64,000 nt of DNA, taken from the NCBI GenBank assembly GCA_020632665.1, contig JACKFC010000002.1:62001-126000 (forward strand), given 5' to 3'. The notes beneath the pieces were generated by a model that was given only the letters and a program-made list of their open reading frames with translations, was not told where the DNA came from and ran no database searches. The DNA is from Deltaproteobacteria bacterium. GTDB lineage: Bacteria; Myxococcota_A; UBA9042. The translations under genes were made by a program, and so were the position numbers. Shown here one piece after another: positions 17,996 through 27,419 of this stretch; the stretch's first letter is position 1, and each line of letters opens with the position of its first letter.

Positions 17996-19369
17996 ATGGC
18001 GACGAATCCGGTGGACGAGCGAAGTTTCGGTGCGATGAACCCGGCTCCGACGGCGGGCACTGGTGGCGGGCTGCCGATGGTGCTCTTCGTCGACGACGAG
18101 CCGATGGTCCTCGACGCGCTGCGCGACCAGTTCCGACGGCAATTCTCCGATCGCTACGACGTCGAGCTGGCCCAGAGCGCCAGCGAGGCGCTCGAGATCG
18201 TGCAGGAGGCGCTGGAAGACGGCGTCACGATCCCGGTCATCGTCAGCGACCACATCATGCCCGGGATGAAGGGCGACGAGCTGCTGGTCCAGCTGCACGG
18301 GCTGCTGCCGCGCACGCGCAAGATCTTGCTGACCGGCCAGGCCGGGCTCGACGCGGTGCAGCGCGCCGTCAACGAGGCCGACCTCTACCGCTACATCCCC
18401 AAGCCCTGGGATCGCCATGATTTCGAGCTCACCGTCCGCGGCGCGATCGAGGCCTACCTCGCCGAGCTCGAGGTCGAGCGGCAACGGGCCCGCCTGGTCG
18501 CCACGAACGCCGCGGCCTCGCGTTTCGTGCCCTACGAATTCCTCGCGGTGCTTGGCCGCCGCGACCTCACCGAGGTCAGCCGGGCCGATTGCGCGCTGCA
18601 GGACGTGACCGTCTTCTTCTCCGATATCCGTGAGTTCTCGACCTTGGTCGAAGGGCTCACGCCACGGGAGAACCTCGACTGGATCAACGAATATCTCGCG
18701 GCGATGGAGCCGCCGGTCCTGCAGAACCACGGCTTCGTCGACAATATCATCGGCGACGCGATCCTTGCGCTCTTCGGCCGCTCCGCCGACGACGGTGTGC
18801 GGGCCGGCATCGCGGCGCAGGCTGCGCTCGCGTCCTACAACGAGGTCCGCGTAGCGCGCGGCGACGATCCGCTCCGGGTCGGCATCGGCCTGAATACCGG
18901 GCCGATCCTGCTCGGCGTCTATGGCGGCGCAGAGCGGCTGAAATGCGGCGTCGTCGGCGATCCGGTCAACCTCGCCTCGCGCATCGAGGGGCTGACCAAG
19001 CGCATCGGCACGATGTTGATCAGCGCCGACACCCGCGCCGCCCTGGTCGACCCCTCGGCCTACCAGATGCGCTACGTCGACAAGGTCGTGGTCAAGGGGC
19101 GCTCGGTCCCGACCGAGCTCTATGAAGTCCTCGACGGCCTCGGCGCGGAAGAGGCGGCGCAGAAGCTCGCCCACCGTGAGCCCTTCGAGGCCGCGGTGCG
19201 CACCTTCCAGGCCGGCGACGTGGCCGCAGCGGAACGGGCCTTCCTCGCCCTCGAAGCCCTGTGCCCGCTCGACCTCGCCGTGCCCTGGTACCTGCAGCGC
19301 TGCCGCAGGCTCGCCAGCCAGGGCGTGCCCGAGGGGTGGGACGGTGTGGTCCACCTCGAGGAGAAATGA
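17996..19369 (+). CDS. response regulator with class III nucleotide cyclase output domain
   Basis: 457 residues; ATG preceded by GAGGG. Receiver: DDE at 33-35, predicted phospho-Asp85 (VIVSDHIMPG), and KPWD. Class III cyclase domain: metal-binding Asp210 in FFSDIREFS and Asp254 in NIIGDAILALFG, then the transition-state NLASRIEG. The Lys that normally precedes IGD and helps choose the purine base is Asn250 here, so ATP versus GTP preference cannot be predicted. A C-terminal helical tail follows (AVRTFQAGDVAAAERAFLALE). The next gene begins at the stop. It is likely switched by phosphotransfer from the kinase two genes downstream. Confidence 0.9.
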   Translation: MATNPVDERSFGAMNPAPTAGTGGGLPMVLFVDDEPMVLDALRDQFRRQFSDRYDVELAQSASEALEIVQEALEDGVTIPVIVSDHIMPGMKGDELLVQLHGLLPRTRKILLTGQAGLDAVQRAVNEADLYRYIPKPWDRHDFELTVRGAIEAYLAELEVERQRARLVATNAAASRFVPYEFLAVLGRRDLTEVSRADCALQDVTVFFSDIREFSTLVEGLTPRENLDWINEYLAAMEPPVLQNHGFVDNIIGDAILALFGRSADDGVRAGIAAQAALASYNEVRVARGDDPLRVGIGLNTGPILLGVYGGAERLKCGVVGDPVNLASRIEGLTKRIGTMLISADTRAALVDPSAYQMRYVDKVVVKGRSVPTELYEVLDGLGAEEAAQKLAHREPFEAAVRTFQAGDVAAAERAFLALEALCPLDLAVPWYLQRCRRLASQGVPEGWDGVVHLEEK

Positions 19370-19371
19370 CC

Positions 19372-19767
19372 ATGGACATGGCGATTCTCCTGGTCGACGA
19401 CGAGCCGACGATCCTCGACAGCCTGCGCACCCAGCTCCGCAACCTCTACGGCGAGCGCTTCGACTACGAGACCGCAGAGTCGGTCGACGACGCCTGGGAG
19501 GTGCTGGAAGAGCTCCTCGCCGACGACTGCCAGGTCGTCGTGGTCGTCTCGGATTGGTTGATGCCGGGCCGGCGTGGCGACGAATTCCTCTCCGAGGTAC
19601 GCAGCCACTTCCCGCAGATTGGCCGCGTCATGCTCACCGGCCACGTCGAGCGCGAGGCGCTGGACCGGGCGCGGAGCGAAGGCGACCACTATCCGGTTCT
19701 CTACAAGCCTTGGGATATCCAAGCGTTGAAGACTGCCATCGATCAAGCTGCGCAGGACTCCGATTGA
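19372..19767 (+). CDS. single-domain response regulator
   Basis: 131 residues, receiver only: MDMAILLVDDEPTILDSL, phospho-Asp in VVVVSDWLMPGRRG, MLTGH switch and YKPWD. I prefer the ATG at 19372, which puts GAGGAG about 8 nt upstream. An in-frame ATG at 19366 overlaps the cyclase stop as ATGA and would add two residues. With no output domain it may act as a phosphotransfer intermediate or feedback sink between the downstream kinase and the receiver-cyclase. All three genes are tightly packed. Confidence 0.9.
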   Translation: MDMAILLVDDEPTILDSLRTQLRNLYGERFDYETAESVDDAWEVLEELLADDCQVVVVVSDWLMPGRRGDEFLSEVRSHFPQIGRVMLTGHVEREALDRARSEGDHYPVLYKPWDIQALKTAIDQAAQDSD

Positions 19768-19777
19768 GAGGGCACCC

Positions 19778-21379
19778 TTGAGCGAACACACGACGATGTT
19801 TGCGCGCTTCGCGGCGCTCGGCGACCGTCCGGCCGACAGCGACGAAGAGAAGATGCGGCACCGCTTCATGCTGCTGACCGGCGTGAGCATGAGCTTCGGC
19901 GGCCTGATCTGGGGCGCCTCGTCGCTGGCCTTCGGCCTCTACATGCCCGGCATGATCCCGCTCTCGTATGCGTTCGTCACCGCTCTGAACTTCCTCTTTC
20001 TCTGGCGAACCAAACGCTTCGACATCGCGCGCTCGGTGCAGGTGCTGATCAGCCTGCTGCTGCCCTTCGCCTTCCAATGGGTCCTCGGCGGCTTCGTCGC
20101 CAGCGGCTGCATGATGATCTGGGCGATGCTGGCGCTGGTCAGCTCCCTCTCCTTCACCGACAAGCGGGCCTCGGTCGTCTGGCTCGCCTTCTATGTCGCG
20201 TTGACGGCCTTCTCCGGGGCGATCGATTCGCGGCTCACACCACCTGAGTTGCTGGCCGACGGGCTCGGGCCCTACGCCTTCGCGATCAACATCACCACCG
20301 TCTCGGCGACGGTCTTCGTGTTGACGGTCTACTTCCTGCACATGCGCGACCTCTCGAACCTGGAGTTGGCGAACAAGAACCAGCAGCTCGCCGCGTCGCA
20401 GCAGGCCCTCATCCAATCCGAGAAGCTCGCCGCGCTCGGTCAGTTGGTGGCCGGCGTCGCGCACGAGCTGAACACGCCCCTCGGCGCGATCGGTGCTTCG
20501 ATCGACAACATCACCTCGGCCATCGACGAAGGCCTTGTCGAGCTGCCTGCGGCGATGCGCACCGCGAGCGACGAGCAGCTCGTTCAGCTGCGTGCGTTGC
20601 TCGGCGAGATCGTCGACGCCCGTCGCCTGACTGCGCGCGAGGAGCGAAGTCTTCGGCGCGAACTCACGGCGGAGTTCGAAGCGCAGGAGGTCGCCGACGC
20701 CAGCCGCGTCGCCCGCGTCTTGGTCGAGATGGGCGCCACGACAGAAAGCCCGGCGCGACGCGCTCTGGTGCAGGCCGGCAACCGCGAGCCGATGCTCCGC
20801 AGCGCCGGGTTGCTGGCCGGGATGCGCCGCAACAGCCTCAATATCCGCACCGCCGCCGAGCGTGCCTCGAAGATCGTCTTCGCGCTGAAGAGCTATGCCC
20901 ACCCCGGCTCGGCTGAGGGCGAGCTCACCGACGTGCCGCTCGCCGACGCGGTCGAGACGGTGCTGACGCTCTACTACAACCAGATCAAGCACGGCGTCGA
21001 AGTCGTCCGCCGCTACGACGATCCCTGCCTGTTGCGGGCCCGCCACGAGCAGCTCAACCAGGTCTGGACCAACCTGGTGCACAACGCGCTGCAGGCAATG
21101 GAGCACAAGGGCACGCTCGAGGTCGCGGTTCGTCGCGAGGGCGACCTCGCCGTGGTCGAGGTCATCGACTCCGGCAAGGGCATCCCCGAGCACGTCCTGC
21201 CGCGCATCTTCGAGCCCTTCTACACGACAAAGGGGCGCGGCGAAGGCTCGGGTCTGGGCCTCTCGATCTGCCACGACATCGTCGCGGCACATGGCGGCAG
21301 CATCACGGTCGACACCCGACCGGGACGCACCGCGTTTCGGGTCGCGTTGCCGTTCGCCGGGGCTCCGGTCGCGGCCTGA
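19778..21379 (+). CDS. membrane sensor histidine kinase
   Basis: 533 residues, TTG start preceded by GAGAGGG; the next ATG is six codons in. About six transmembrane segments span residues 30-190, with no large periplasmic loop, suggesting a signal sensed in or near the membrane. A short coiled coil (NKNQQLAASQQALIQSEKLAALGQL) leads to the H-box GVAHELNTPLGAIG with predicted phospho-His229. A long helical insertion lies between the H-box and the ATPase domain (about 240-345), longer than usual. HATPase: NLVHNALQAM (N box), DSGKGIP (G1), FEPFYTTKG and GSGLGLSI (G2). Cognate kinase for the two preceding receivers. Confidence 0.9.
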   Translation: MSEHTTMFARFAALGDRPADSDEEKMRHRFMLLTGVSMSFGGLIWGASSLAFGLYMPGMIPLSYAFVTALNFLFLWRTKRFDIARSVQVLISLLLPFAFQWVLGGFVASGCMMIWAMLALVSSLSFTDKRASVVWLAFYVALTAFSGAIDSRLTPPELLADGLGPYAFAINITTVSATVFVLTVYFLHMRDLSNLELANKNQQLAASQQALIQSEKLAALGQLVAGVAHELNTPLGAIGASIDNITSAIDEGLVELPAAMRTASDEQLVQLRALLGEIVDARRLTAREERSLRRELTAEFEAQEVADASRVARVLVEMGATTESPARRALVQAGNREPMLRSAGLLAGMRRNSLNIRTAAERASKIVFALKSYAHPGSAEGELTDVPLADAVETVLTLYYNQIKHGVEVVRRYDDPCLLRARHEQLNQVWTNLVHNALQAMEHKGTLEVAVRREGDLAVVEVIDSGKGIPEHVLPRIFEPFYTTKGRGEGSGLGLSICHDIVAAHGGSITVDTRPGRTAFRVALPFAGAPVAA

Positions 21380-21505
21380 AACCCGCGACTGCGGGCCACG
21401 CACCAGCAGTCCAGGCCGGCCGACGCTGGCCGAAACGCCCGCGCTGTGGGAAGACTCGCGGCGCCGCCACGGCAGCTGCGCGCTCCGGCGCGCGACGGAG
21501 GACGC

Positions 21506-22210
21506 ATGAAGGCAGAGTTCTGGCAATCGCGTTGGCGCGAGGGGGTGATCGGCTTTCACCAGAGCGACGTGAGCCCGGCGCTGCCGGCGTTTTGGCAGGC
21601 CACGGTCGGTGCCGCCGACGGGCGCCGCGTGCTGGTGCCGCTCTGTGGCAAGAGCCTCGACATGCGCTGGCTGCACGCGCAGGGCCACCGCGTCGTGGGC
21701 ATCGAGCTCTCGGCGATCGCCTGCGAGGCCTTCTTCCGCGAGCAGGGCTGGGCCTACGAGCAGGACCACGCCCCGGCCGGCAGCGAGCTCTCCTGGACAC
21801 GTTGGCGCGGTGTCGGTGCGGCGCAGGGGATCGAGCTGCTGCAGGCCGATATCTTCGCGGTTCCCGACGAGGTCGTCGGCGCGGTCGAGCTGCTCTACGA
21901 CCGCGCCAGCCTGATCGCGCTGCCGCTCGGAGGGGAGGCGCGGATGCGCGAGCGGCTGGCCGAGCGCCTCGCCGATTGGTTGCCCGCCGGCGCGGCGGGG
22001 CTGCTCGTCACGCTCGATTACCCGCAGGCGCAGCGCAACGGGCCGCCCTTCGCGATCGGCCCGGCCGCCGCCGAGGCGTTGCTCGGCCCGACCTTCGAAG
22101 TTCGCTTGCTGCAGACGGTCGACATGCTGTCGGAAGAGGGCGGCTCGCGCTGGCCGGTCGACCGGCTGGAGGGCCACGTCTTCGCCCTGCGGCGTCGGGG
22201 GGCGGCATGA
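21506..22210 (+). CDS. tpm: thiopurine S-methyltransferase
   Basis: 234 residues, normal for bacterial TPMT. ATG preceded by CGGAGGA. Family signatures: FWQSRWREGVIGFHQ at the N-terminus, the SAM-binding VLVPLCGKSLDMRWL and VVGIELSAIACEAFF, LLYDRASLIALP, and ending with a DMLSEEGG segment and the C-terminal HVFALRR strand. The enzyme S-methylates thiopurines; bacterial members also methylate selenium and tellurium oxyanions or precursors. It is a single gene, convergent with the radical SAM gene 39 bp away. No regulator is visible. Confidence 0.93.
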   Translation: MKAEFWQSRWREGVIGFHQSDVSPALPAFWQATVGAADGRRVLVPLCGKSLDMRWLHAQGHRVVGIELSAIACEAFFREQGWAYEQDHAPAGSELSWTRWRGVGAAQGIELLQADIFAVPDEVVGAVELLYDRASLIALPLGGEARMRERLAERLADWLPAGAAGLLVTLDYPQAQRNGPPFAIGPAAAEALLGPTFEVRLLQTVDMLSEEGGSRWPVDRLEGHVFALRRRGAA

Positions 22211-22215
22211 ATCGC

Positions 22216-22232
22216 CCGCGGTGCGACCGCGG
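22216..22232. terminator. GC hairpin between convergent tpm and radical SAM genes
   Basis: CCGCGG, 5-nt loop, CCGCGG, sits in the 39-bp spacer between two convergent stops. No U-run is present, so terminator function is only suggested by its place. Confidence 0.3.
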
Positions 22233-22249
22233 CGTGGAGCTCGCGCGGC

Positions 22250-23200
22250 TCAGAGCCCGCGCATCCACTCCGGCTTGAGCATCGCCTCGTCGCGGGCGGC
22301 GAGGACGTGGTCGAGCGCCGCGACCATGCGCGCCTTGTCTCGCGGCAGCTCGCCCCGCAGCGGCAGGTAGTTCGAGGCGTGGTTGCTGGAGAAGCGGCAG
22401 CGGCTGAAGTCCGACGCGGCGAGGATCGTGCGCAACTCGGCGAGAAGGCCGAATTTCGAAGGGATCTCCAACTCACCGGCGGCGACCGCGGTGTGCAGCG
22501 GCGTACCGGGCACCGGCGTCACCGTCAGCGCACCGACAAACGGCGGGTCGATGCGGGTCAGCAGCGAGGCCGTCGCGCTGGCGTGGCGCTCGCTGCCCTG
22601 CACCCCGGCGATCCCGAGCAGGACGATCACCGAATGGGCGATGCCGGCGGCGCGCAGGCGGTCCGCCGTCTCGATCACCTCGTCGCGACGCGCGCCTTTG
22701 ACGATGGCCGCGAGGCTGGCGTCGTCGCCCGTCTCCACGCCGTGGTAGATCATGCCCAGGCCCAATTCGCGCAGCTCTTGCAGCTCGGCGACCGATTTGC
22801 GCAGCACCGAGCGGGTGTCGCCGTAGCTCGCGACGCGCTCGACCCACGGCAGGTGCTGGCGAATCGCCTGCAGCACAGGGACCAGCCTCGCCATCGGCAA
22901 GATCAGCGCGTCGCCGTCGCACAAGAAGAGCCGGCGGGACGGCACCGGTGGCTGCGTCGCGTAGGCCGCCAGCAGCGCCTCGACTTCGGCGAGCGGGCGG
23001 ATGGCGAAGCGCTTGTCGCGGTACATCGCGCAATAGCTGCAGCGGTTGTGCGAGCAGCCGACCGAGACCTGCAGCAGCAGCGAGTCGTGCTCCGAAGGTG
23101 GGCGGTAGACGCTGCCGCCCGGGACCAGCGTGCGCCCGTCGGGGCCTTGGGTGACGAAGGGCGCCGGCAGATCGACGCGGGAGATCGGGGGCTGGGCCAT
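22250..23200 (-). CDS. radical SAM protein
   Basis: 316 residues from the ATG giving MAQPPISRV, with GGAG about 10 nt upstream. The cluster-binding motif is VGCSHNRCSYCAMYRDKRF near residue 50, i.e. CX4CX2C rather than CX3CX2C. This spacing is typical of a distinct family of small stand-alone radical SAM proteins. FLCDGDALIL, YGVETGDD-like IYHGVETGDD and LLGIAGVQGSERH mark the barrel strands. There is no B12-binding or SPASM domain. The substrate is unknown and no substrate peptide gene is adjacent. Confidence 0.85.
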   Translation of the reverse strand: MAQPPISRVDLPAPFVTQGPDGRTLVPGGSVYRPPSEHDSLLLQVSVGCSHNRCSYCAMYRDKRFAIRPLAEVEALLAAYATQPPVPSRRLFLCDGDALILPMARLVPVLQAIRQHLPWVERVASYGDTRSVLRKSVAELQELRELGLGMIYHGVETGDDASLAAIVKGARRDEVIETADRLRAAGIAHSVIVLLGIAGVQGSERHASATASLLTRIDPPFVGALTVTPVPGTPLHTAVAAGELEIPSKFGLLAELRTILAASDFSRCRFSSNHASNYLPLRGELPRDKARMVAALDHVLAARDEAMLKPEWMRGL

Positions 23201-23382
23201 GGTCGCGCTGCTCCTGCGGTGGCGCACGATCCTAGGACGGACAGCCGCTGTGCGCCAACGTCGCGCTCTCCCGGCGCGGCCGGCCGGCGCCGATGTCTGA
23301 TCGGCGCAAGATGCGACGCAGTCGGCCGATCGGCACCCTCCCGCCCGCGCGCCCTCCCCCAGGGCGCTGTGCGGAGACGACC

Positions 23383-26364
23383 ATGCGAACCCAGAACTTC
23401 CCCCTTCTACGTGTCGGCCTGTTGCTCGGCCTTCTGCTCGCCGCCGGCTGCGACGATGCAGCGGGCGGTGCCGGTGCCGCCACGCAGGACAGCGCTGGTG
23501 CTGACGATGGCAACTCCGTGGGCGACGGCACCGCGACGACCGACGGCAGTGGCGAGGCAGACGGCAGCGGCCAGAGCGACGGCGTCTCGCCGGACGTGAC
23601 GCAAGACGCGGCCGCGCCCGACACCGCCGAACCCGACACCGCCGAACCCGACACCGCCGAACCCGACACGGCCGAACCCGACGCTGCGTCGCAGGACGCG
23701 GCGGAGGACGCCTCCGCGCAGGACACCTCCGGCTCCGATAGCGCCGAGCCCGACGCTGTGGAATCCGACACCGCCGTCGGCGACACCGGCGACGACGCTG
23801 GCGAGCAGGACGCGGGCGAGCAGGACGCGGGCGAGCAGGACGCGGGTGACGCCGCGCAGCCGACCTGCACGCCGACCGACCCGCCGACCGAGGTCTGCGA
23901 CGGCAAGGACAACGACTGCAACGGTCAGACCGACGAGGGCGAGACGATCTGCGCCTCGCCTTCCGCCTGCGCCGTCGCGGTCTGCGCGCCGTGCGTCGGC
24001 AAGGGCTGCGAGGCTGCGCCCGGCGGCAAAGCCTGTGTGCTGCAGCCGGCCAACGAGGGTGGCGCCTGCGACGACGGCAACGCCTGCACGACCGTCTCGA
24101 CCTGCGTCAAGGGTGGATGCGCCGGCACCGTGGACTGCGACGACGGCATCGCCTGCACCGCCGACAGCTGCAACCCGGCCACGGGCTGCACGCACGCCGG
24201 CAACAACGGCGCCTGCGACGACGGCAACAGCTGCACCACCGACAGCTGCGACCTCGCGGCCGGCTGTACCCAGACCGCCGCCATCGGCAAGGACGGCGGC
24301 GCGCTGCCGTGCGACGACGGCGACGCCTGCACCGGCGGCTCGGCCTGCGAGAGCGGTGCCTGCGTCGGCAATCAGCCGCTGAGCTGTGACGACGGCAAGG
24401 TCTGCACCGCCGATAGCTGCGACAAGCAGAAAGGCTGCGTGCACACGCCGCTGACCCATGGCGACACCGTGACCGCGCTCTGTGACGACGGCGACGCCTG
24501 CACCGTCGCTGACACGTGCGCCGCCGGCGCGTGCAAGGCCGGCACGGCGAAGTGTGACGACGGCGACGCCTGCACCAACGACGCCTGCGACAAGGGCAAC
24601 TGCGTCCACGCCACGATCACCGGCTGCAAGGCGTGCAAGGTCGCGGGCGACTGCGATGACGGCAAGGCGTGCACCACCGATAGCTGCACCGCTGGGGTCT
24701 GCAAGTGGGCGCCGATCTCCGGCTGCGTCGGGCCGACCGACTACACGGCCAAGAAGCTCGAGGTGACGCCCTCGCCGATCGCCGTCGGTGGTGCTGCGAC
24801 CTTCAAGCTCACCGTCGAGAACCTCGGCAAGGCCTATGGCGGCAGCTACTCCGGCAAGATGAAGTGGGACATCTTCTTCTCGAAGGACGACAAGCTCGAC
24901 GAGGGCGACGTCAAGCTCTACACGCGGGTCTGGGGCGCCTACAACATCGGCAACACCAAGCCCGAGGCGATCGACCAGGCCGCGGTCTCGATCCAGCCGC
25001 CGGTCGGCTTCGCGCACAAATTCGTCTGCGTGCGCATCGTCTTCGCCGGCGACGCCAACACCACCGACAACGAGATCTGCACCGCGGTCACGGTCAACGG
25101 TGGCGAGGCCGGCCTGGTCGCGTTCGGCGCCGGCAGCACCGTGCAGGTCAAGGGCAACGACCAAGGCTCCACGTGGAACCTCGTGCTCTCGACCGACAAC
25201 CCCGGCAACGCCGCGGTGCAGCCGACGATGGAGGTCTTCATCAGCGCCGACGACAAGCTCGACACGGGCGACAAGGCGCTGGTGCCGCAGGGCTCGTTCC
25301 TGAACGGCCCGTCGATCCCGGCCGGCAAGCAGATGGTGACCTGGAAGTTCGGCCTCGGCGCCTTCAACTCCAACCCGAAGGGCAAGATCTGGGTCTGCCT
25401 GCGGGCCAACGGCGCCGGTGCCGCGCAAGAGACCAACCCCGACGACAACGTGCTCTGCGGTCAGGTCGAGGTCGACAACCCGGCCGATTTGTACGTCGAC
25501 ATCACGGGATTCTCGGGCACCGGCGGGCCGCTGACGCCGACCGGCACGGGCGTCAAGCAGGGCTTCGGCGCGTGGGAGGTTCCGTGGGGCACCGAGCTGG
25601 GCTGCAACCAGCCGAACCTGACCAATACCGCCACCGGCAACGCGGTCGCGCCCTTCCCGGCGCGTTGCTACCTGGTCTGGACCAACAACAACGTCAACAT
25701 CCAGACCGGCGCCTTCGCCGACGCGGTCTGGTCGACGAGCTGGAACGTCACCAACACGATCTCCGGAGCCTCGGCCGGCTGCAGCAACTGCTGGGGCAAG
25801 CAGACCGTCACCTCGACCACCGCCGTCGCCGCCAAGACGCCCTACGGCGGCTCGCACCTGCTCTGCCTGGAGGTGAACCACGACGGCGCCGTCCATGAGA
25901 GCAACAAGCAGAACAATATCGGCTGCACGCCGATCAAGATCACCGGTGGCGACCTCTCGGTCTCCGAGAAGGATAGCTCGTTGCCCGCGCAGGTCACCGC
26001 CGGCACGCCGGCCATCTTCCGCTTCGTGATTCAGAACGCGGGCACCGCCATCGCCAACGTCAAGGGCAAGAACGTCGGCCGGCTGCTGCTCTCGAAGGAC
26101 AACAAGGTCTCGCAGGACGACGTCGTGATCTGGGAGCGCACCGAGGACCAGTGGACCAGCTACTCGGGCGCCAACCAGTTCGGGCCGGTGAAGTTCCAGT
26201 TCTCGCCGGACGCGAACAAGCCGGACATCCCGTTCACCGTGCCGGCCAATACCGCCGCCGGCAGCTACTACCTGATCGAGGTTGTCAACGCCGATGGCGC
26301 GCTGCCCGAGCCGCCGGCCAACAACGCGCTCGCCAAGCCGGTCACCGTCCTGGCGGCGCAGTAG
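23383..26364 (+). CDS. Cys-repeat lipoprotein with MopE-like motif and CARDB-like modules
   Basis: 993 residues from the ATG that puts a lipobox (LLLAAGC, Cys23) directly behind the signal helix. Residues 24-165 are an acidic Asp/Ala/Thr tether with short tandem repeats. About 170-187 is a MopE-type putative metal-binding motif, EVCDGKDNDCNGQTDEGE. About 190-445 are CDDGxxCTxDSC repeats. About 455-990 hold several Cys-poor Ig-like units with CARDB character: each begins with a strand like ATFKLTVENLG and contains a FFSKDDKLDEGD- or FISADDKLDTGD-type loop. Predicted surface-anchored adhesin or scaffold, a smaller relative of the giants. Confidence 0.87.
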   Translation: MRTQNFPLLRVGLLLGLLLAAGCDDAAGGAGAATQDSAGADDGNSVGDGTATTDGSGEADGSGQSDGVSPDVTQDAAAPDTAEPDTAEPDTAEPDTAEPDAASQDAAEDASAQDTSGSDSAEPDAVESDTAVGDTGDDAGEQDAGEQDAGEQDAGDAAQPTCTPTDPPTEVCDGKDNDCNGQTDEGETICASPSACAVAVCAPCVGKGCEAAPGGKACVLQPANEGGACDDGNACTTVSTCVKGGCAGTVDCDDGIACTADSCNPATGCTHAGNNGACDDGNSCTTDSCDLAAGCTQTAAIGKDGGALPCDDGDACTGGSACESGACVGNQPLSCDDGKVCTADSCDKQKGCVHTPLTHGDTVTALCDDGDACTVADTCAAGACKAGTAKCDDGDACTNDACDKGNCVHATITGCKACKVAGDCDDGKACTTDSCTAGVCKWAPISGCVGPTDYTAKKLEVTPSPIAVGGAATFKLTVENLGKAYGGSYSGKMKWDIFFSKDDKLDEGDVKLYTRVWGAYNIGNTKPEAIDQAAVSIQPPVGFAHKFVCVRIVFAGDANTTDNEICTAVTVNGGEAGLVAFGAGSTVQVKGNDQGSTWNLVLSTDNPGNAAVQPTMEVFISADDKLDTGDKALVPQGSFLNGPSIPAGKQMVTWKFGLGAFNSNPKGKIWVCLRANGAGAAQETNPDDNVLCGQVEVDNPADLYVDITGFSGTGGPLTPTGTGVKQGFGAWEVPWGTELGCNQPNLTNTATGNAVAPFPARCYLVWTNNNVNIQTGAFADAVWSTSWNVTNTISGASAGCSNCWGKQTVTSTTAVAAKTPYGGSHLLCLEVNHDGAVHESNKQNNIGCTPIKITGGDLSVSEKDSSLPAQVTAGTPAIFRFVIQNAGTAIANVKGKNVGRLLLSKDNKVSQDDVVIWERTEDQWTSYSGANQFGPVKFQFSPDANKPDIPFTVPANTAAGSYYLIEVVNADGALPEPPANNALAKPVTVLAAQ
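23617..23676. repeat. 15-bp tandem repeat, four copies
   Basis: CCCGACACCGCCGAA repeats three times exactly and once with one change, encoding PDTAE units in the acidic tether of the lipoprotein. Copy-number change would keep the frame. Confidence 0.95.
23800..23844. repeat. 15-bp tandem repeat, three exact copies
   Basis: GGCGAGCAGGACGCG three times in a row, encoding GEQDA units in the same tether. Exact identity suggests recent expansion. Confidence 0.95.
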
Positions 26365-26377
26365 GGCCGCGCAGCCT

Positions 26378-27394
26378 TCAGCCGAGCGCGCGCCATAGGA
26401 CGTGCGCGGTGACCGGGACGAAGAAGAGCAGCGCGCTCGCCGCCGCGCCGCGCCGCCGGTAGGTCGACGCCTTGGCCGGATCGCCGGCGCTGTGGGCGCG
26501 GTGCTCGAAGATCGCCTGGACGATGCTGATCCCGAGGGCCAGGTAGGCGAAGGCGTAGGTCCAGTCGACCAGGGTGAGGTAGCCGACCGGCGGCAGGCGT
26601 TCGGCCGCGGCGACCTGCAGCTCGACCGCGACCAAGAGCGCGAGGACGGTGAGCAGCAGCTTGGCGTCGATCTTGTCGGCCGGGATCAGGCTCGCGCCGA
26701 GGCCGAGCAGGACCATCAACATGATCGGCGCGAGGTCGCCGAGGAAGAAGCGCAGCGGGTCGCGCGCCACCCGCACCGCGAAGGTGTAGCGGGCGTAGCG
26801 TTCACCGAGGCCGTAGCTCGCGACGCTGCGGCGGGTCGAGACGCCGCGCAGCGTCCAATCGTTGGTGTGGAAGTCTGGTCCGAGCCGGTCGCGGGCGAGC
26901 TGCAGCCCTGCCGGCGGCTCCCAGTCGGTCTCGGGGCGCAGGTCGAAATCCTCGACCTGCAGCAGCGGATGCTCGATGTGCACGGGCAGCTCGTGCTCGT
27001 CGAAGGGGTAGCGGCGCAGGTCGAAGTCGGCGCGCAGCCGGCCGTGCAGCCGCCAGGTCATCGTATGCCAGCCGTCCTCGGCCTCGTAGCCGTAGGGGTC
27101 GGCGCGTAGCTCCATGGCGTTCATCACTTCGAAGAGGGTGCGCTCGTCGGGCTTGAGGCGTGGGTCTTTCCAGCGCAGCTCGAGGGTCGCGTCGACGGCG
27201 TAGCTTCCTTGCTCGAGATCGAAGTCGCGGGCGTCGAGCAGCCAGAAGACGACCTGCACCGGGATCGGGCCGGCAGGTGCGGCTGCGTCGCCGAGGCTGA
27301 TGGCGGGCCAGAGGACGGCCAATGCGAAGGCCAGCGTGGCGAGCCGGGCGGAGAAGCTACGGGTTCGGGCGGGGGTGGGTTGTGTTGCCGTCAT
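26378..27394 (-). CDS. prokaryotic pentameric ligand-gated ion channel (Cys-loop superfamily)
   Basis: 338 residues. The signal peptide (LATLAFALAVLWPAISLGDA) is followed by a beta-rich ligand-binding domain: VQVVFWLLDARDFDLEQGSY, LELRWKDPRL, then DFDLRRYPFDEHEL. The last matches the conserved loop of bacterial members, which lack the Cys pair. Four C-terminal helices follow: FFLGDLAPIMLMVLLGLGASL (M1), DAKLLLTVLALLVAVELQVA (M2), YLTLVDWTYAFAYLALGISI (M3) and a last helix at the C-terminus (M4). Related to GLIC and ELIC; the ligand is unknown. Inner-membrane location expected. It is convergent with the Cys-repeat lipoprotein gene, 13 bp away. Confidence 0.85.
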   Translation of the reverse strand: MTATQPTPARTRSFSARLATLAFALAVLWPAISLGDAAAPAGPIPVQVVFWLLDARDFDLEQGSYAVDATLELRWKDPRLKPDERTLFEVMNAMELRADPYGYEAEDGWHTMTWRLHGRLRADFDLRRYPFDEHELPVHIEHPLLQVEDFDLRPETDWEPPAGLQLARDRLGPDFHTNDWTLRGVSTRRSVASYGLGERYARYTFAVRVARDPLRFFLGDLAPIMLMVLLGLGASLIPADKIDAKLLLTVLALLVAVELQVAAAERLPPVGYLTLVDWTYAFAYLALGISIVQAIFEHRAHSAGDPAKASTYRRRGAAASALLFFVPVTAHVLWRALG

Positions 27395-27419
27395 CTTCTG
27401 GGCCCCCGACGAGAGAGTT

